Shown piece after piece: positions 1-8,096 of a stretch of 64,000 nt of DNA. The notes beneath the pieces were generated by a model. That model was not told the DNA's origin. It made no database searches and worked only from the letters and a program-made list of their open reading frames with translations. The translations under genes were made by a program, and so were the position numbers. Positions within the stretch are counted from its first letter, which is position 1. The number at the start of each line of letters is the position of its first letter. Source of the stretch: Aeoliella mucimassa. GTDB taxonomy: Bacteria > Planctomycetota > Planctomycetia > Pirellulales > Lacipirellulaceae. The DNA lies in NCBI RefSeq assembly GCF_007748035.1, contig NZ_CP036278.1, positions 5,084,001 to 5,148,000 of the forward strand. Direction: 5' to 3'.

Positions 1-406
1 AAGCTCATCGCTGGTGAGTGCCTTAGGCCTTTAGAGGCCGAATTATGCCCTAAGTGTCTGGTTCCATAGCCTGCATTGCAGCGAGACTAGACCGGTCCAG
101 GTGTACGCTGCATGAGCTTGGCCTATTGGATGGACCAACGCAGTTCACTCTTGGATACCTGCAGGCGAGTTGTTGATGGCGGTGACGATCACGCAGGCTT
201 AAGCGTTAGAACCAATCCAGCGCGAACAACCGCTACAAACAACCAGCTTCTGACACGCCGAGCGTAGTAGGGGTGCGACTTTGACAGTTAGTACAGTTAG
301 GCATTCAAACCCTTGCCGCTCGATACCTATTTATTAGGCAACGTTTTGGGAGCGGAAACAAATCGACCTCGCCCGACAGTTTGCCAGGGCGGACCGGTAG
401 CGATGG
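1..406. other. non-coding start of window
   Basis: No reading frame here has the look of a gene on either strand. There is a TTGACA hexamer near 282 but no convincing partner hexamer and no plus-strand gene downstream, because the next gene runs on the minus strand and ends at 407. I see no tRNA or clear terminator hairpin. It is the 3' flank of the cobalamin gene and probably the flank of a gene outside the window. Confidence 0.4.
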
Positions 407-1642
407 CTACTTGGTAACCGCGATCAGGAAGCTGGGATTCAGTGCATCGAACGTCAGTCGCTCGAGCTGCTCGGTGCCGCGGGAGATGTTGACCATCCAG
501 ACCTGCACCCCGTCGTTCTTGGCACGCAGCGCCGTGGTGAGTTCGGTCAGGTTGTCGATACTCACCAGATTCACGACCAGGCGGCCGCTCTGGCGGAGCC
601 GGGCGTAAGCGGCCTCGGCGATTCGGCAAACCTCACGACCACCTCCCGAAATGAATACACAATCGGGATCGGGCAGGGCTTCCCAAGCTTCGGGGGCCTG
701 ACCTTGGATCGGCAGCACGTTTGCCACGTTAAAGCGTTTGGAGTTGGCCTTGATCAACTGGTGATCTTCGGGGTCCATCTCAATGGCATACACGGTACCT
801 TCGGTCGCCAGCTGGGCGGCCTCGATGCTAACCGAACCGCTACCCGCACCAACGTCCCATACGATACTGTCGCGCCAGATGTCCATCTGGGCGAGCGCCA
901 GCGAGCGAACCTCGGCCGGGGTGATCAAGCCATACTTCGGCCGCGATTGAATGAACGCCTCGTCGGGGTTGCCAAACAATCGCTTGCCGACTGCTTCGCG
1001 CGGACGATCGGGGAGCTCTCGCTGCCGCACCAGGATCATCACGTTCAGCGGTTCGAACGTTTGCTGAGCGATATCCTCGAGCGATCCGCGCGTCACCCGT
1101 TCGTTGCGGGCACCGAGGTTTTCGCACACGTAAGCATCGAAGTAATCGATCTGCTTCGCGAGCAGCGACTTGGCCACTTCGCTCGGACCGACTTCCGCGG
1201 TGGTGAATAAGCCCACCTTGTCGGCGATGCGACACTTCTCGATCACTGAGTCGATACTGTGGTTCGCCAAGTTGGTCAGGAACGCTTCGTCCCAACTCTC
1301 CATCACGCGGGCGAACGCCAGCTGCATGCTACTGACGTGCGGAATGACCTCGAACTGATCCTTGCTGAACTCGTCGGTAATGTAGCGGGCGAGTCCGTAG
1401 AACATGGGATCGCCAAACACCAGCACCACGGCAGCCCGATCGCCGACCTTGCGAATCTGGTCGGCCAGTTCTGCCAGATCTCCGCTCAGCAATACCCGCT
1501 CGCCGGAGACCGAAGTGGGCAGCAAATCGAGCGCCCGCTCCGGTCCCAGCAATACTTGGGCTTCTTCAATTCGCTTGCTAACCGCGGGGGACACCGCCTG
1601 CAAGCCATCGTCACCAATGCCGATAATGGAGATCTTTGTCAT
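407..1642 (-). CDS. cobL: bifunctional precorrin-6Y C5,15-methyltransferase (decarboxylating), CbiE-CbiT fusion
   Basis: A 411-residue fusion acting in the corrin-ring steps of cobalamin synthesis. It uses S-adenosylmethionine to methylate C5 and C15 of precorrin-6B (or its cobalt analogue) and decarboxylates the C12 acetate. Residues 1 to about 210 look like CbiE, a tetrapyrrole methylase, with IGIGDDGL at the N-terminus and VFGDPMFYGLARY near residue 80. Residues from about 240 onward look like CbiT, a Rossmann methyltransferase, with the SAM loop DVGAGSGSVSIEA near residue 265 and ITPAEVRSLAL before it. The length fits the CobL fusion. It ends with UAG and starts at an ATG. No other cobalamin gene is in the window, so it stands alone here. 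The aerobic and anaerobic pathway versions cannot be told apart from this gene alone. Confidence 0.93.
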   Translation of the reverse strand: MTKISIIGIGDDGLQAVSPAVSKRIEEAQVLLGPERALDLLPTSVSGERVLLSGDLAELADQIRKVGDRAAVVLVFGDPMFYGLARYITDEFSKDQFEVIPHVSSMQLAFARVMESWDEAFLTNLANHSIDSVIEKCRIADKVGLFTTAEVGPSEVAKSLLAKQIDYFDAYVCENLGARNERVTRGSLEDIAQQTFEPLNVMILVRQRELPDRPREAVGKRLFGNPDEAFIQSRPKYGLITPAEVRSLALAQMDIWRDSIVWDVGAGSGSVSIEAAQLATEGTVYAIEMDPEDHQLIKANSKRFNVANVLPIQGQAPEAWEALPDPDCVFISGGGREVCRIAEAAYARLRQSGRLVVNLVSIDNLTELTTALRAKNDGVQVWMVNISRGTEQLERLTFDALNPSFLIAVTK

Positions 1643-1718
1643 TTGTCCGTTGTCCGTGGCGTGAGTTGAATTCGCTCAATTTACCACCGACAACAGACCA
1701 CTGACAACTGACCGCTCG

Positions 1719-3839
1719 CTATTCGGCTACATAGCAACGTAGCGAATGGTGGTCGAGCGTTACCGGCGAATGGCCAGAAATCACTGGACCATCGTGCTTG
1801 GGATACACGTCCTTGGGAGCCTCGGCAGCGGTGTCGATCAGCAACCGCCATTTCAGTTGGCGAGCTGTTTCGGGCACATGGAACTCCTGCGGCTGGCCAC
1901 CGGAGTGCATGAAGATCAACACGGGACGAGCCGCGGGATCCTCAAGCCAACAGGTGCCGAGCACACACGACAGGCTATGGAACGTGCTCTCCCAGTCGAT
2001 CGACTGACCTTCGACGCCGTACCAGCTGACATCTGGCAGTTCCCCTGGTCGGCTAGCGGTGCCGGTCAGGAACTTCTGCCGACGGAGCACCGGTTGGCTG
2101 CGACGGAACGCGATGACTTCGCGAGTGAATCGCAGCATCTCGTCATTGCGTTCCACGAGTCGCCAATCGAACCAACTCGTTGCGTTGTCCTGGCAGTAGG
2201 CGTTGTTATTGCCCCGCTGGGTACGCAGCACTTCGTCGCCGGAGACTATCATCGGCACGCCTTGGCTCAGCAGCAGCGCAGAAATCATGTTCTTTGCTTG
2301 CCGCTGCCGCAGCGAGACGATCGCCGCCCGGCGCGTGGGGCCTTCGACCCCATAGTTGGCCGAGTAGTTGTTGTTATCGCCGTCGCGATTGTCCTCGCCG
2401 TTGTCGAGGTTGTGCTTCCGCTCGTAGCTCACCAAGTCGTTCAGCGTATAGCCGTCGTGCGACGTGATGAAGTTAATGCTGTGATACGGACTGCGACCAC
2501 TCGGTTGGTACAGATCGCTGGAACCTGCCAAACGGGTGGCCATGGCACCGGTCACGCCGAAGTCGCCCCGCCAGTATCGGCGGATATCGTCGCGGTAGTG
2601 ACCATTCCACTCGGCCCAACGCAGGTTGGCAAACGTACCGACCTGATACGCCCCGGCTGCATCCCACGCTTCGGCGATAATCTTGGTATCGGCCAGCATC
2701 GGATCTTCAGCAATCAGTTCCACCAACGGTGGGTTCGGTACCAGTTCGCCTTTCCGGTTGCGGCTCAAAATGCTCGCTAGGTCGAAACGGAACCCGTCGA
2801 TGTGGTAGTTGTATACCCAATGACGCAGGCAGTGGAAAATCATCTCGCGGACAATCGGATGATTGCCATTCACGGTGTTTCCACACCCCGAGTAGTTCTT
2901 GTAACCACCATCTTCGGTGGTCATGTAGTACACGTTGTTTTGCAGGCCTTTGAAGCTGAACGTGGGGCCATGCTCGTTCCCTTCCGACGTGTGATTGAAC
3001 ACCACGTCGAGAATCACTTCGATGCCGGCCGCATGTAGTTCGCGAACCATGGTCTTGAACTGATCGACCTGGGCACCTGGCTTGTTGCCATGCATGTAAC
3101 CCCGATGCGGCGCGAAGAACGCCATGGGGTCGTAGCCCCAGTAGTTGCTTCGCCGCGGCTTCGAGCCATCGCTCTCGGCCATGGGAAACTCATGCACCGG
3201 CATCAGCTCAACTGCAGTGACGCCGAGCGATTTGAGGTAAGGAATCTTGTCGATCACCCCCAGGTAGGTTCCTGGTTGGTTGGTATCGCTGGTCGAGCTG
3301 CGCGTGAGCCCACGCACGTGCATCTCGTAGATGATCGATTCGGCCAGCGGGCGACGCAGATGGCGATCGCCTTGCCAATCGAAGGTGTCGTCGACCACCA
3401 CGCACTTCGGCGGGCGGACCACTCCGTCGGACGATCGCTGGTACTTGCCAGCCAGCGCCCGAGCGTACGGATCGATCAAGCGGGCGTTCTTTTGGAATCG
3501 CAATCCCTTGGCCGGTTCGTAGGGTCCGTCGGCCTGAAAGTGGTAGAGGGCACCGGCCTTGAGGTCGGGTACCACCACACTCCAGATGTCGCCCCAGCGA
3601 TCGTTTATGGGATCGAGTTCCACGATTTTCGAGGGTTCTCGATCGCTGACGCGATTGTAGATCAACACGCGCATGGCCGTAGCCGACCGGCTGTACACGG
3701 CGAACTGCACACCGTGATCGTGCAGAATCGCGCCATACGGCAGGGGATAGTTAAACTGCGGGATGGGCTGAGCGGATTGCTTCTGAGGCATTACAATGCC
3801 CGCTGGACGGGCAAAAAGTGAGGTCGCCTGTAATTGCAT
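1719..3839 (-). CDS. glgX: glycogen debranching enzyme GlgX (isoamylase family, GH13)
   Basis: Cytosolic enzyme that hydrolyses alpha-1,6 branch points in glycogen or limit dextrin. An N-terminal CBM48/isoamylase-N region (PLPYGAILHDHGVQFAVYS) is followed by the GH13 barrel with DVVFNHTSEGNE, the nucleophile Asp in GFRFDLAS (about residue 350), the acid/base Glu in IIAEAWDAAG (about 390) and the third acid in TSHDGYTL (about 460). About 706 residues, normal for GlgX/TreX. The start is uncertain: a GTG at 3854 and ATGs at 3839 and 3791 are in frame and none has a clear ribosome binding site; conserved sequence begins just after the 3791 ATG. Its partner glgB lies about 19 kb away on the same strand. 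UAG stop. Confidence 0.94.
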   Translation of the reverse strand: MQLQATSLFARPAGIVMPQKQSAQPIPQFNYPLPYGAILHDHGVQFAVYSRSATAMRVLIYNRVSDREPSKIVELDPINDRWGDIWSVVVPDLKAGALYHFQADGPYEPAKGLRFQKNARLIDPYARALAGKYQRSSDGVVRPPKCVVVDDTFDWQGDRHLRRPLAESIIYEMHVRGLTRSSTSDTNQPGTYLGVIDKIPYLKSLGVTAVELMPVHEFPMAESDGSKPRRSNYWGYDPMAFFAPHRGYMHGNKPGAQVDQFKTMVRELHAAGIEVILDVVFNHTSEGNEHGPTFSFKGLQNNVYYMTTEDGGYKNYSGCGNTVNGNHPIVREMIFHCLRHWVYNYHIDGFRFDLASILSRNRKGELVPNPPLVELIAEDPMLADTKIIAEAWDAAGAYQVGTFANLRWAEWNGHYRDDIRRYWRGDFGVTGAMATRLAGSSDLYQPSGRSPYHSINFITSHDGYTLNDLVSYERKHNLDNGEDNRDGDNNNYSANYGVEGPTRRAAIVSLRQRQAKNMISALLLSQGVPMIVSGDEVLRTQRGNNNAYCQDNATSWFDWRLVERNDEMLRFTREVIAFRRSQPVLRRQKFLTGTASRPGELPDVSWYGVEGQSIDWESTFHSLSCVLGTCWLEDPAARPVLIFMHSGGQPQEFHVPETARQLKWRLLIDTAAEAPKDVYPKHDGPVISGHSPVTLDHHSLRCYVAE

Positions 3840-4147
3840 GGGGGGAGGGCTCACAGGAAGGATGACGCGAAACTAGCCGAAACGGGAACCGTGCGCAAAC
3901 ACGGATCGGCTGAAGGGTCTCGTCGGCCACCTGAATCGCAGCCCTGCACTTACGAATCATCGTACCTTACAGTTTCACTCCCCAGAATGGTTCCCGGGGA
4001 TGCTACGGCAAGAAACACTGGATTTATCCTTCCTTCCTTTACAATAGGCACCAATTGTGCTTCGACATCCCCTAATCTCGCCGCACGTTGACACTCATTT
4101 GTTGTGAGTCCTACAATCGGACCACTCCGTTTTTTCAGGGAAGTTTT

Positions 4148-5185
4148 ATGGCGAAAGCAACTTATAAAGATTCTGGTGTCGACCTGGAGGTTTATGCCGA
4201 GAGCATGGCCAAGCTGCCTCGGCTGTTGCGGCGAACCCACACTCCGCGGGTATTGCCGGCCGAGGGAGGATTTGCCGGACTTTTCTCGCTCGATTTTCCG
4301 GGAAAACTGTTTCGTCGCGATTATAAGGACCCCGTGCTCGTTTCGTGCACCGATGGAGTCGGCACCAAAGTGGTGGTCGCCCAGATGGCCAACCGGCACG
4401 ACACCGTCGGCATCGACTTGGTCGCCATGTGCGTGAACGACGCCCTCTGCATGGGCGCGGAACCGCTGTTTTTTCTCGACTACATGGCGATGAGCCACGA
4501 CGACCCCGAGCGGGTCGAAGCCTTGGTCGAAGGCATTAGCGCCGGGTGCCTGGAAGGCGACATGGCCCTGGTCGGCGGCGAAACCGCCATCATGCCCGAC
4601 GTTTACGCTCACGGACATTACGACCTGGCCGGTTTCTGCGTCGGCGTGGCCGAGCGCGACAATCTGCTGGATGGCCGCCAGATTGCCGCAGGCGACCAAC
4701 TGATCGGCATCGCCTCGAGCGGAATCCACAGCAACGGCTACAGCCTGGTTCGCAAGATTGTGTTCGAAATCGCCGGCCTCGGCATCGACGACACCATCGC
4801 CGAGTGCGGCGGCAATACCGTGGCCGATGTGCTGCTCACCCCCACGCGCATCTACGTGAAGCCGATCCGCAAGCTGCTAACCACGATTGTCGAAGGTCAA
4901 CCGATTCACGGCATCGCTCACATCACCGGCGGCGGACTCGAAGAGAACGTCACCCGCATCATGCCAGCCGGACGAGCGATCGAGGTCACGCCGAATAGCT
5001 GGACCGTGCCCCCCGTGTTCTCGTGGCTGCAACAACTCGGCGAAGTCGACGACGCCGAAATGGCGCGCGTCTTCAACATGGGCGTCGGCCTGGTGCTGGT
5101 GGTCGATCCGGCTGCCGCCGATCAAGTGACCAGCGAGCTGAACTCGCTCGGCCTGGAGAGCTGGAACATCGGCTCGGTGGTCTAG
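4148..5185 (+). CDS. purM: phosphoribosylformylglycinamidine cyclo-ligase (AIR synthetase)
   Basis: Fifth step of purine synthesis: ATP-dependent ring closure of formylglycinamidine ribonucleotide to aminoimidazole ribonucleotide. 345 residues, the usual length. Family motifs are SCTDGVGTKVVVAQ (about residue 65), VNDALCMGAEPLFFLDY, ALVGGETAIMPD and the C-terminal HITGGGLEENVTRIMP, then FNMGVGLVLVV. The ATG at 4148 opens directly on the conserved N-terminus, so the longer frame from 4088 is rejected. Single gene, no other pur gene nearby; UAG stop. Confidence 0.96.
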   Translation: MAKATYKDSGVDLEVYAESMAKLPRLLRRTHTPRVLPAEGGFAGLFSLDFPGKLFRRDYKDPVLVSCTDGVGTKVVVAQMANRHDTVGIDLVAMCVNDALCMGAEPLFFLDYMAMSHDDPERVEALVEGISAGCLEGDMALVGGETAIMPDVYAHGHYDLAGFCVGVAERDNLLDGRQIAAGDQLIGIASSGIHSNGYSLVRKIVFEIAGLGIDDTIAECGGNTVADVLLTPTRIYVKPIRKLLTTIVEGQPIHGIAHITGGGLEENVTRIMPAGRAIEVTPNSWTVPPVFSWLQQLGEVDDAEMARVFNMGVGLVLVVDPAAADQVTSELNSLGLESWNIGSVV

Positions 5186-5301
5186 CAAGCGAAGTATCTC
5201 TCCGACTTAGCACACGTCACACAAACTGGCACCCCGCAGCACAAGCAAGTAAGCTGGAGGGCCTGTAGTGCATTGCCGTTATTCGTTTCGTGTCGCTTGT
5301 C

Positions 5302-6204
5302 ATGTCAGAACTGCCCCAACTTTCACGCCTGTCGAATATCGACCGTCGCCATTGGCTTTCCAGCAAGCAAGCGCTCACCGCCCTGCAAGCACTTGGGGAG
5401 CGACAAGCGATTACCTGGTTGCGTCAACAGTTCACTTCGCCGGCCGACTTGGAATGGGGCCGCCTGCTTCGCGACCTGAATCCCACCTGGGAAGAACTCA
5501 CCCTATGGATTCGAGGAGATAAAGAACACTGCTTGGTTGGCATCGACGCCCTAGCGGAGTTCACTCCGCACCCCAACACCAACGATCCCACCAAACCGGT
5601 GCTACCGACGGGCGCGACGACCGAGTTGATAAACACAGCGATCGATCAGGCTCTTGCGAAGTACGCCAATCCGCGTCTTGAGAAGACAGTCGCTCGGATA
5701 CACCGAGTCTGGCCAAAACATCGCTCACCTAAGAAGAACATCACGATTCCCCGTTGGCTGCAAAGCGTTGCCGAAGCGCTAGCCGAAAACGATTCGCAAG
5801 TGGTTCGCGGCTGGCACAAGAAGCTGCTCACCAGTGTAGATGCTCCGAAATCCGAGGATGACTTCTGGTTCGCGTTAATTGAGTGCCTTAGCGAAAACAA
5901 CATCGTAGCGGTGGTCGACTGGAGAGAGTTCACCGATGCGATCGTTGAGAGCCTTCAGAGTCTCCGTTCAGCGAGAAACATCGACTTGGACTGGGAAACC
6001 CTGAAGTCGTTCGATGGCGACAACGAGGTCTTCTTTCGTCATGTAAGTGGTTTGGTTGGTAAGACCGGTCGGTCGTTAGTGTCGTTCGACACCGGAGGAG
6101 ATGAGTACGCGTTGACTTTCATGCCAACCAACCACATCCCTAAGTACCACGAGGTGCTCACGAGCAACCTGACGTGGAGCTCGGGCGTCACTAAGTTCGA
6201 CTGA
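5302..6204 (+). CDS. unknown soluble protein, about 300 residues
   Basis: I do not recognise this protein with confidence. It has no signal peptide or membrane segment. The middle part (about residues 110-170) is basic and helical with several Trp residues. The C-terminal third reads as an alternating alpha/beta domain (NNIVAVVDWREFTD, then GRSLVSFDTGGDEYALTF), which faintly recalls DUF6630-like domains; that is a memory-based guess. A GTG at 5290 gives four more residues, but ATG at 5302 is the simpler start. It lies about 115 bases after purM and could be co-transcribed. Its 3' end faces murG across the hairpin-repeat region. Confidence 0.7.
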   Translation: MSELPQLSRLSNIDRRHWLSSKQALTALQALGERQAITWLRQQFTSPADLEWGRLLRDLNPTWEELTLWIRGDKEHCLVGIDALAEFTPHPNTNDPTKPVLPTGATTELINTAIDQALAKYANPRLEKTVARIHRVWPKHRSPKKNITIPRWLQSVAEALAENDSQVVRGWHKKLLTSVDAPKSEDDFWFALIECLSENNIVAVVDWREFTDAIVESLQSLRSARNIDLDWETLKSFDGDNEVFFRHVSGLVGKTGRSLVSFDTGGDEYALTFMPTNHIPKYHEVLTSNLTWSSGVTKFD

Positions 6205-6363
6205 GCTTTCTCTGCGGTTCGATGCCCCTGCCCTTCCAGCTTTTTCGTAGCAATTGGCCACCTCTTGTGCTACAACCAAGGGTGGATATGTGCGCCCGTA
6301 CAGTATTCGGTAGCTGCCGCTGACAGCACTGGCAGCCACATCCCCCGATCGGGTGTTGGCTGT

Positions 6364-6418
6364 GGGAAAATAGATTCCCATCCGGCGAATAGATTCCCAC
6401 CGGTGGGAATCTATTTTC
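6364..6418. repeat. hairpin repeat cluster A: three copies of a 17-bp GGGAAAATAGATTCCCA-type unit
   Basis: Copy 1 at 6364-6380 reads GGGAAAATAGATTCCCA, copy 2 at 6385-6400 is a direct near-copy (GCGAATAGATTCCCAC) and copy 3 at 6403-6418 is inverted (GTGGGAATCTATTTTC). Copy 3 can pair with copy 1 or copy 2, which gives two mutually exclusive hairpins. Each unit is also a small inverted repeat, GGGAA...TTCCC. It lies in the gap between the convergent genes 5302-6204 and murG. Seen directly; function unknown. Confidence 0.8.
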
Positions 6419-6504
6419 GGCCTGTTTCATCACTTACGACGAGAGCATGACAAAAACAGCCTGGAAACATCGAGCAAACTTCACCGCGCGTCGACGTAAG
6501 TCGC

Positions 6505-6559
6505 GGGAAAATAGTTTCCCATCGAATCGTGTTACGCAGTTTTGGGAATCTATTTTCCC
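6505..6559. repeat. hairpin repeat cluster B: inverted pair of the same 17-bp unit
   Basis: The unit at 6505-6521 (GGGAAAATAGTTTCCCA) and its inverted copy at 6543-6559 (TGGGAATCTATTTTCCC) make a 17-bp stem with a single T/T mismatch, around a loop of about 21 bases. Same repeat family as cluster A 90 bases upstream. It ends 30 bases beyond the 3' end of murG. No U-tract follows, so it is not a standard intrinsic terminator, but a hairpin between convergent genes may still stop or protect transcripts. Confidence 0.8.
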
Positions 6560-6588
6560 TGCTGCCAGAGAGATGCTGCTGGTAACCG

Positions 6589-7725
6589 CTAGGCGGCAGC
6601 ATGCAGGAAACCGACGTCGAGAATCTCGCAGCACCGCCGGGCGATGTCGTCGGCGGCGTTCGGGCGAGCCAGCGTTTCCATCGCTTCTCGCATTTGGTTG
6701 CGACGCTCCTGGCTGGCAACGAGTTGCCGGATTTCGGTCGCCAGGCACTCGGTGAGTCGCGCACCCGCTTGCCATTCGTCGACTACCACGCAGGCACCCG
6801 CTTCGGCATACACCCGAGCGTTGGCCATTTGATGATTTTCGGCCGCATCGGGGTACGGCACCACCACGGCCGGCACGCCGGCCAGCGCTAGCTCGGCTAG
6901 CGTGTTGCCCCCCGCGCGGCAAACCACAATATCGGTTTCGAACAACAACGAGGCAAGCTCATCGATATAACTTACGGTCAGCACCCGCGATTGATCGGCC
7001 GGGTAACGAGCTTCGGTCGCCTGCAACTGGCCTTCGCCGGTTTGGTGAACGATGCGCCAGTCCTTCAGCTCGTCGCCAAGCATGGCAACCACCTGCGGCA
7101 TGTGTTGGTTCAAGGTTTGGGCACCGGAGGCTCCGCCGAGAATCACCAGGCGTGGTTCGCGCGACGCTGGCAGTACTGGCTTCTGCTGGCGCTGGCGATA
7201 CTGCTTGAGGAACTGCGGGCGGGAGGGCGTGCCGGTGTGCACCACCTCGGCCAGCGGCGACAAATAGGCGTTCACTTCCGAGAATCCCGTGCAAACCGAT
7301 TCGACCATGCCGGAGAGCCAACGCGTGGTGCGGCCGGTCACGGCGTTTTGTTCCATCAATACCGTCGGAATCCCTCGCCCAACGGCCGCTCGCACGGTCG
7401 CAGCGCTAGCGAAACCACCAAGCCCGATCACGAGCGACGATTGTTGTTCGCGAAGCATCCAAGCGGCGGCCATAAAGCCCATCGCATTGTCGGTAACGAA
7501 CCGCACCGCTTCGATCGGGTTGTGCGGAGCAGGTCGAGCCGGCAAGGCAACGTAGTTGTATCCCGCCGAGCGGACGAGGTGGCGCTCGAAGGGCCGCCCG
7601 GTACCAGCAAACAGGAGCGATACGCCAGGCAGATGGCTTTCGAGAGCCTCGGCCAAAGCCAAACCAGGATGGACATGGCTGGGCGAGCCGCCACCGGCAA
7701 TCACAATTTCAAGCGAACTGGACAT
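6589..7725 (-). CDS. murG: UDP-GlcNAc:undecaprenyl-PP-MurNAc-pentapeptide GlcNAc transferase (lipid II synthase)
   Basis: GT28 family enzyme that adds GlcNAc to lipid I at the cytoplasmic membrane to make lipid II for peptidoglycan. 378 residues. The N-terminal loop AGGGSPSHVHPGLALAEAL stands where most MurGs have GGTGGHIxPALA, so the Gly-rich loop is altered but recognisable. The C-terminal half has GGASGAQTLN and the donor-binding stretch CRAGGNTLAELALAGVPAVV followed by PYPDAAENHQMANA, typical of MurG. The ATG at 7725 opens on the first beta strand. A MurE-like gene lies upstream on the same strand, 371 bases away, so this is a remnant of an envelope cluster rather than a dcw operon. UAG stop. 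Confidence 0.92.
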   Translation of the reverse strand: MSSSLEIVIAGGGSPSHVHPGLALAEALESHLPGVSLLFAGTGRPFERHLVRSAGYNYVALPARPAPHNPIEAVRFVTDNAMGFMAAAWMLREQQSSLVIGLGGFASAATVRAAVGRGIPTVLMEQNAVTGRTTRWLSGMVESVCTGFSEVNAYLSPLAEVVHTGTPSRPQFLKQYRQRQQKPVLPASREPRLVILGGASGAQTLNQHMPQVVAMLGDELKDWRIVHQTGEGQLQATEARYPADQSRVLTVSYIDELASLLFETDIVVCRAGGNTLAELALAGVPAVVVPYPDAAENHQMANARVYAEAGACVVVDEWQAGARLTECLATEIRQLVASQERRNQMREAMETLARPNAADDIARRCCEILDVGFLHAAA

Positions 7726-8096
7726 GGAAATGCAGAAAGCGGGGGTGGTGCAGATAGCGGAGCGAGGTTTAGGCAGGTGGTCGATTTCGAACTCCGCACA
7801 GCGAAATCGGTTGTATCCACTGAGTCGTCGAGGCGGCGATGATTCGCCACCCCGACGCTCAGTTCATTAGTTCCATCGCGAAGCACCAATCAAGGGCGAT
7901 CGACCCAGTAATCGCCCAGGGACTGGCTGTATTGCTCCAACCCAAGGGGAGGGCAGCCACGCAAGACCCCGCAATCCGCGTAGCCTAACGACGGAACTAC
8001 AGCATGGTTTGGTTTCACTCTTTCGTAATGCCAATGACTCCGACAACTCTCCAATCCGACTCGCACGGCTCGCAGTTCCGCACGCGGAAGATTGGG
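7726..8096. other. 371-base gap between the MurE-like gene and murG
   Basis: No frame here is convincing on either strand. Since both flanking genes run on the minus strand, it probably holds the murG promoter and 5' leader. I could not pick out a clear promoter pair, terminator or repeat. Confidence 0.4.

Noticed and set aside
282-310. TTGACA-based promoter in the first 400 bases
   Set aside because: No acceptable -10 at proper spacing and no plus-strand gene follows.
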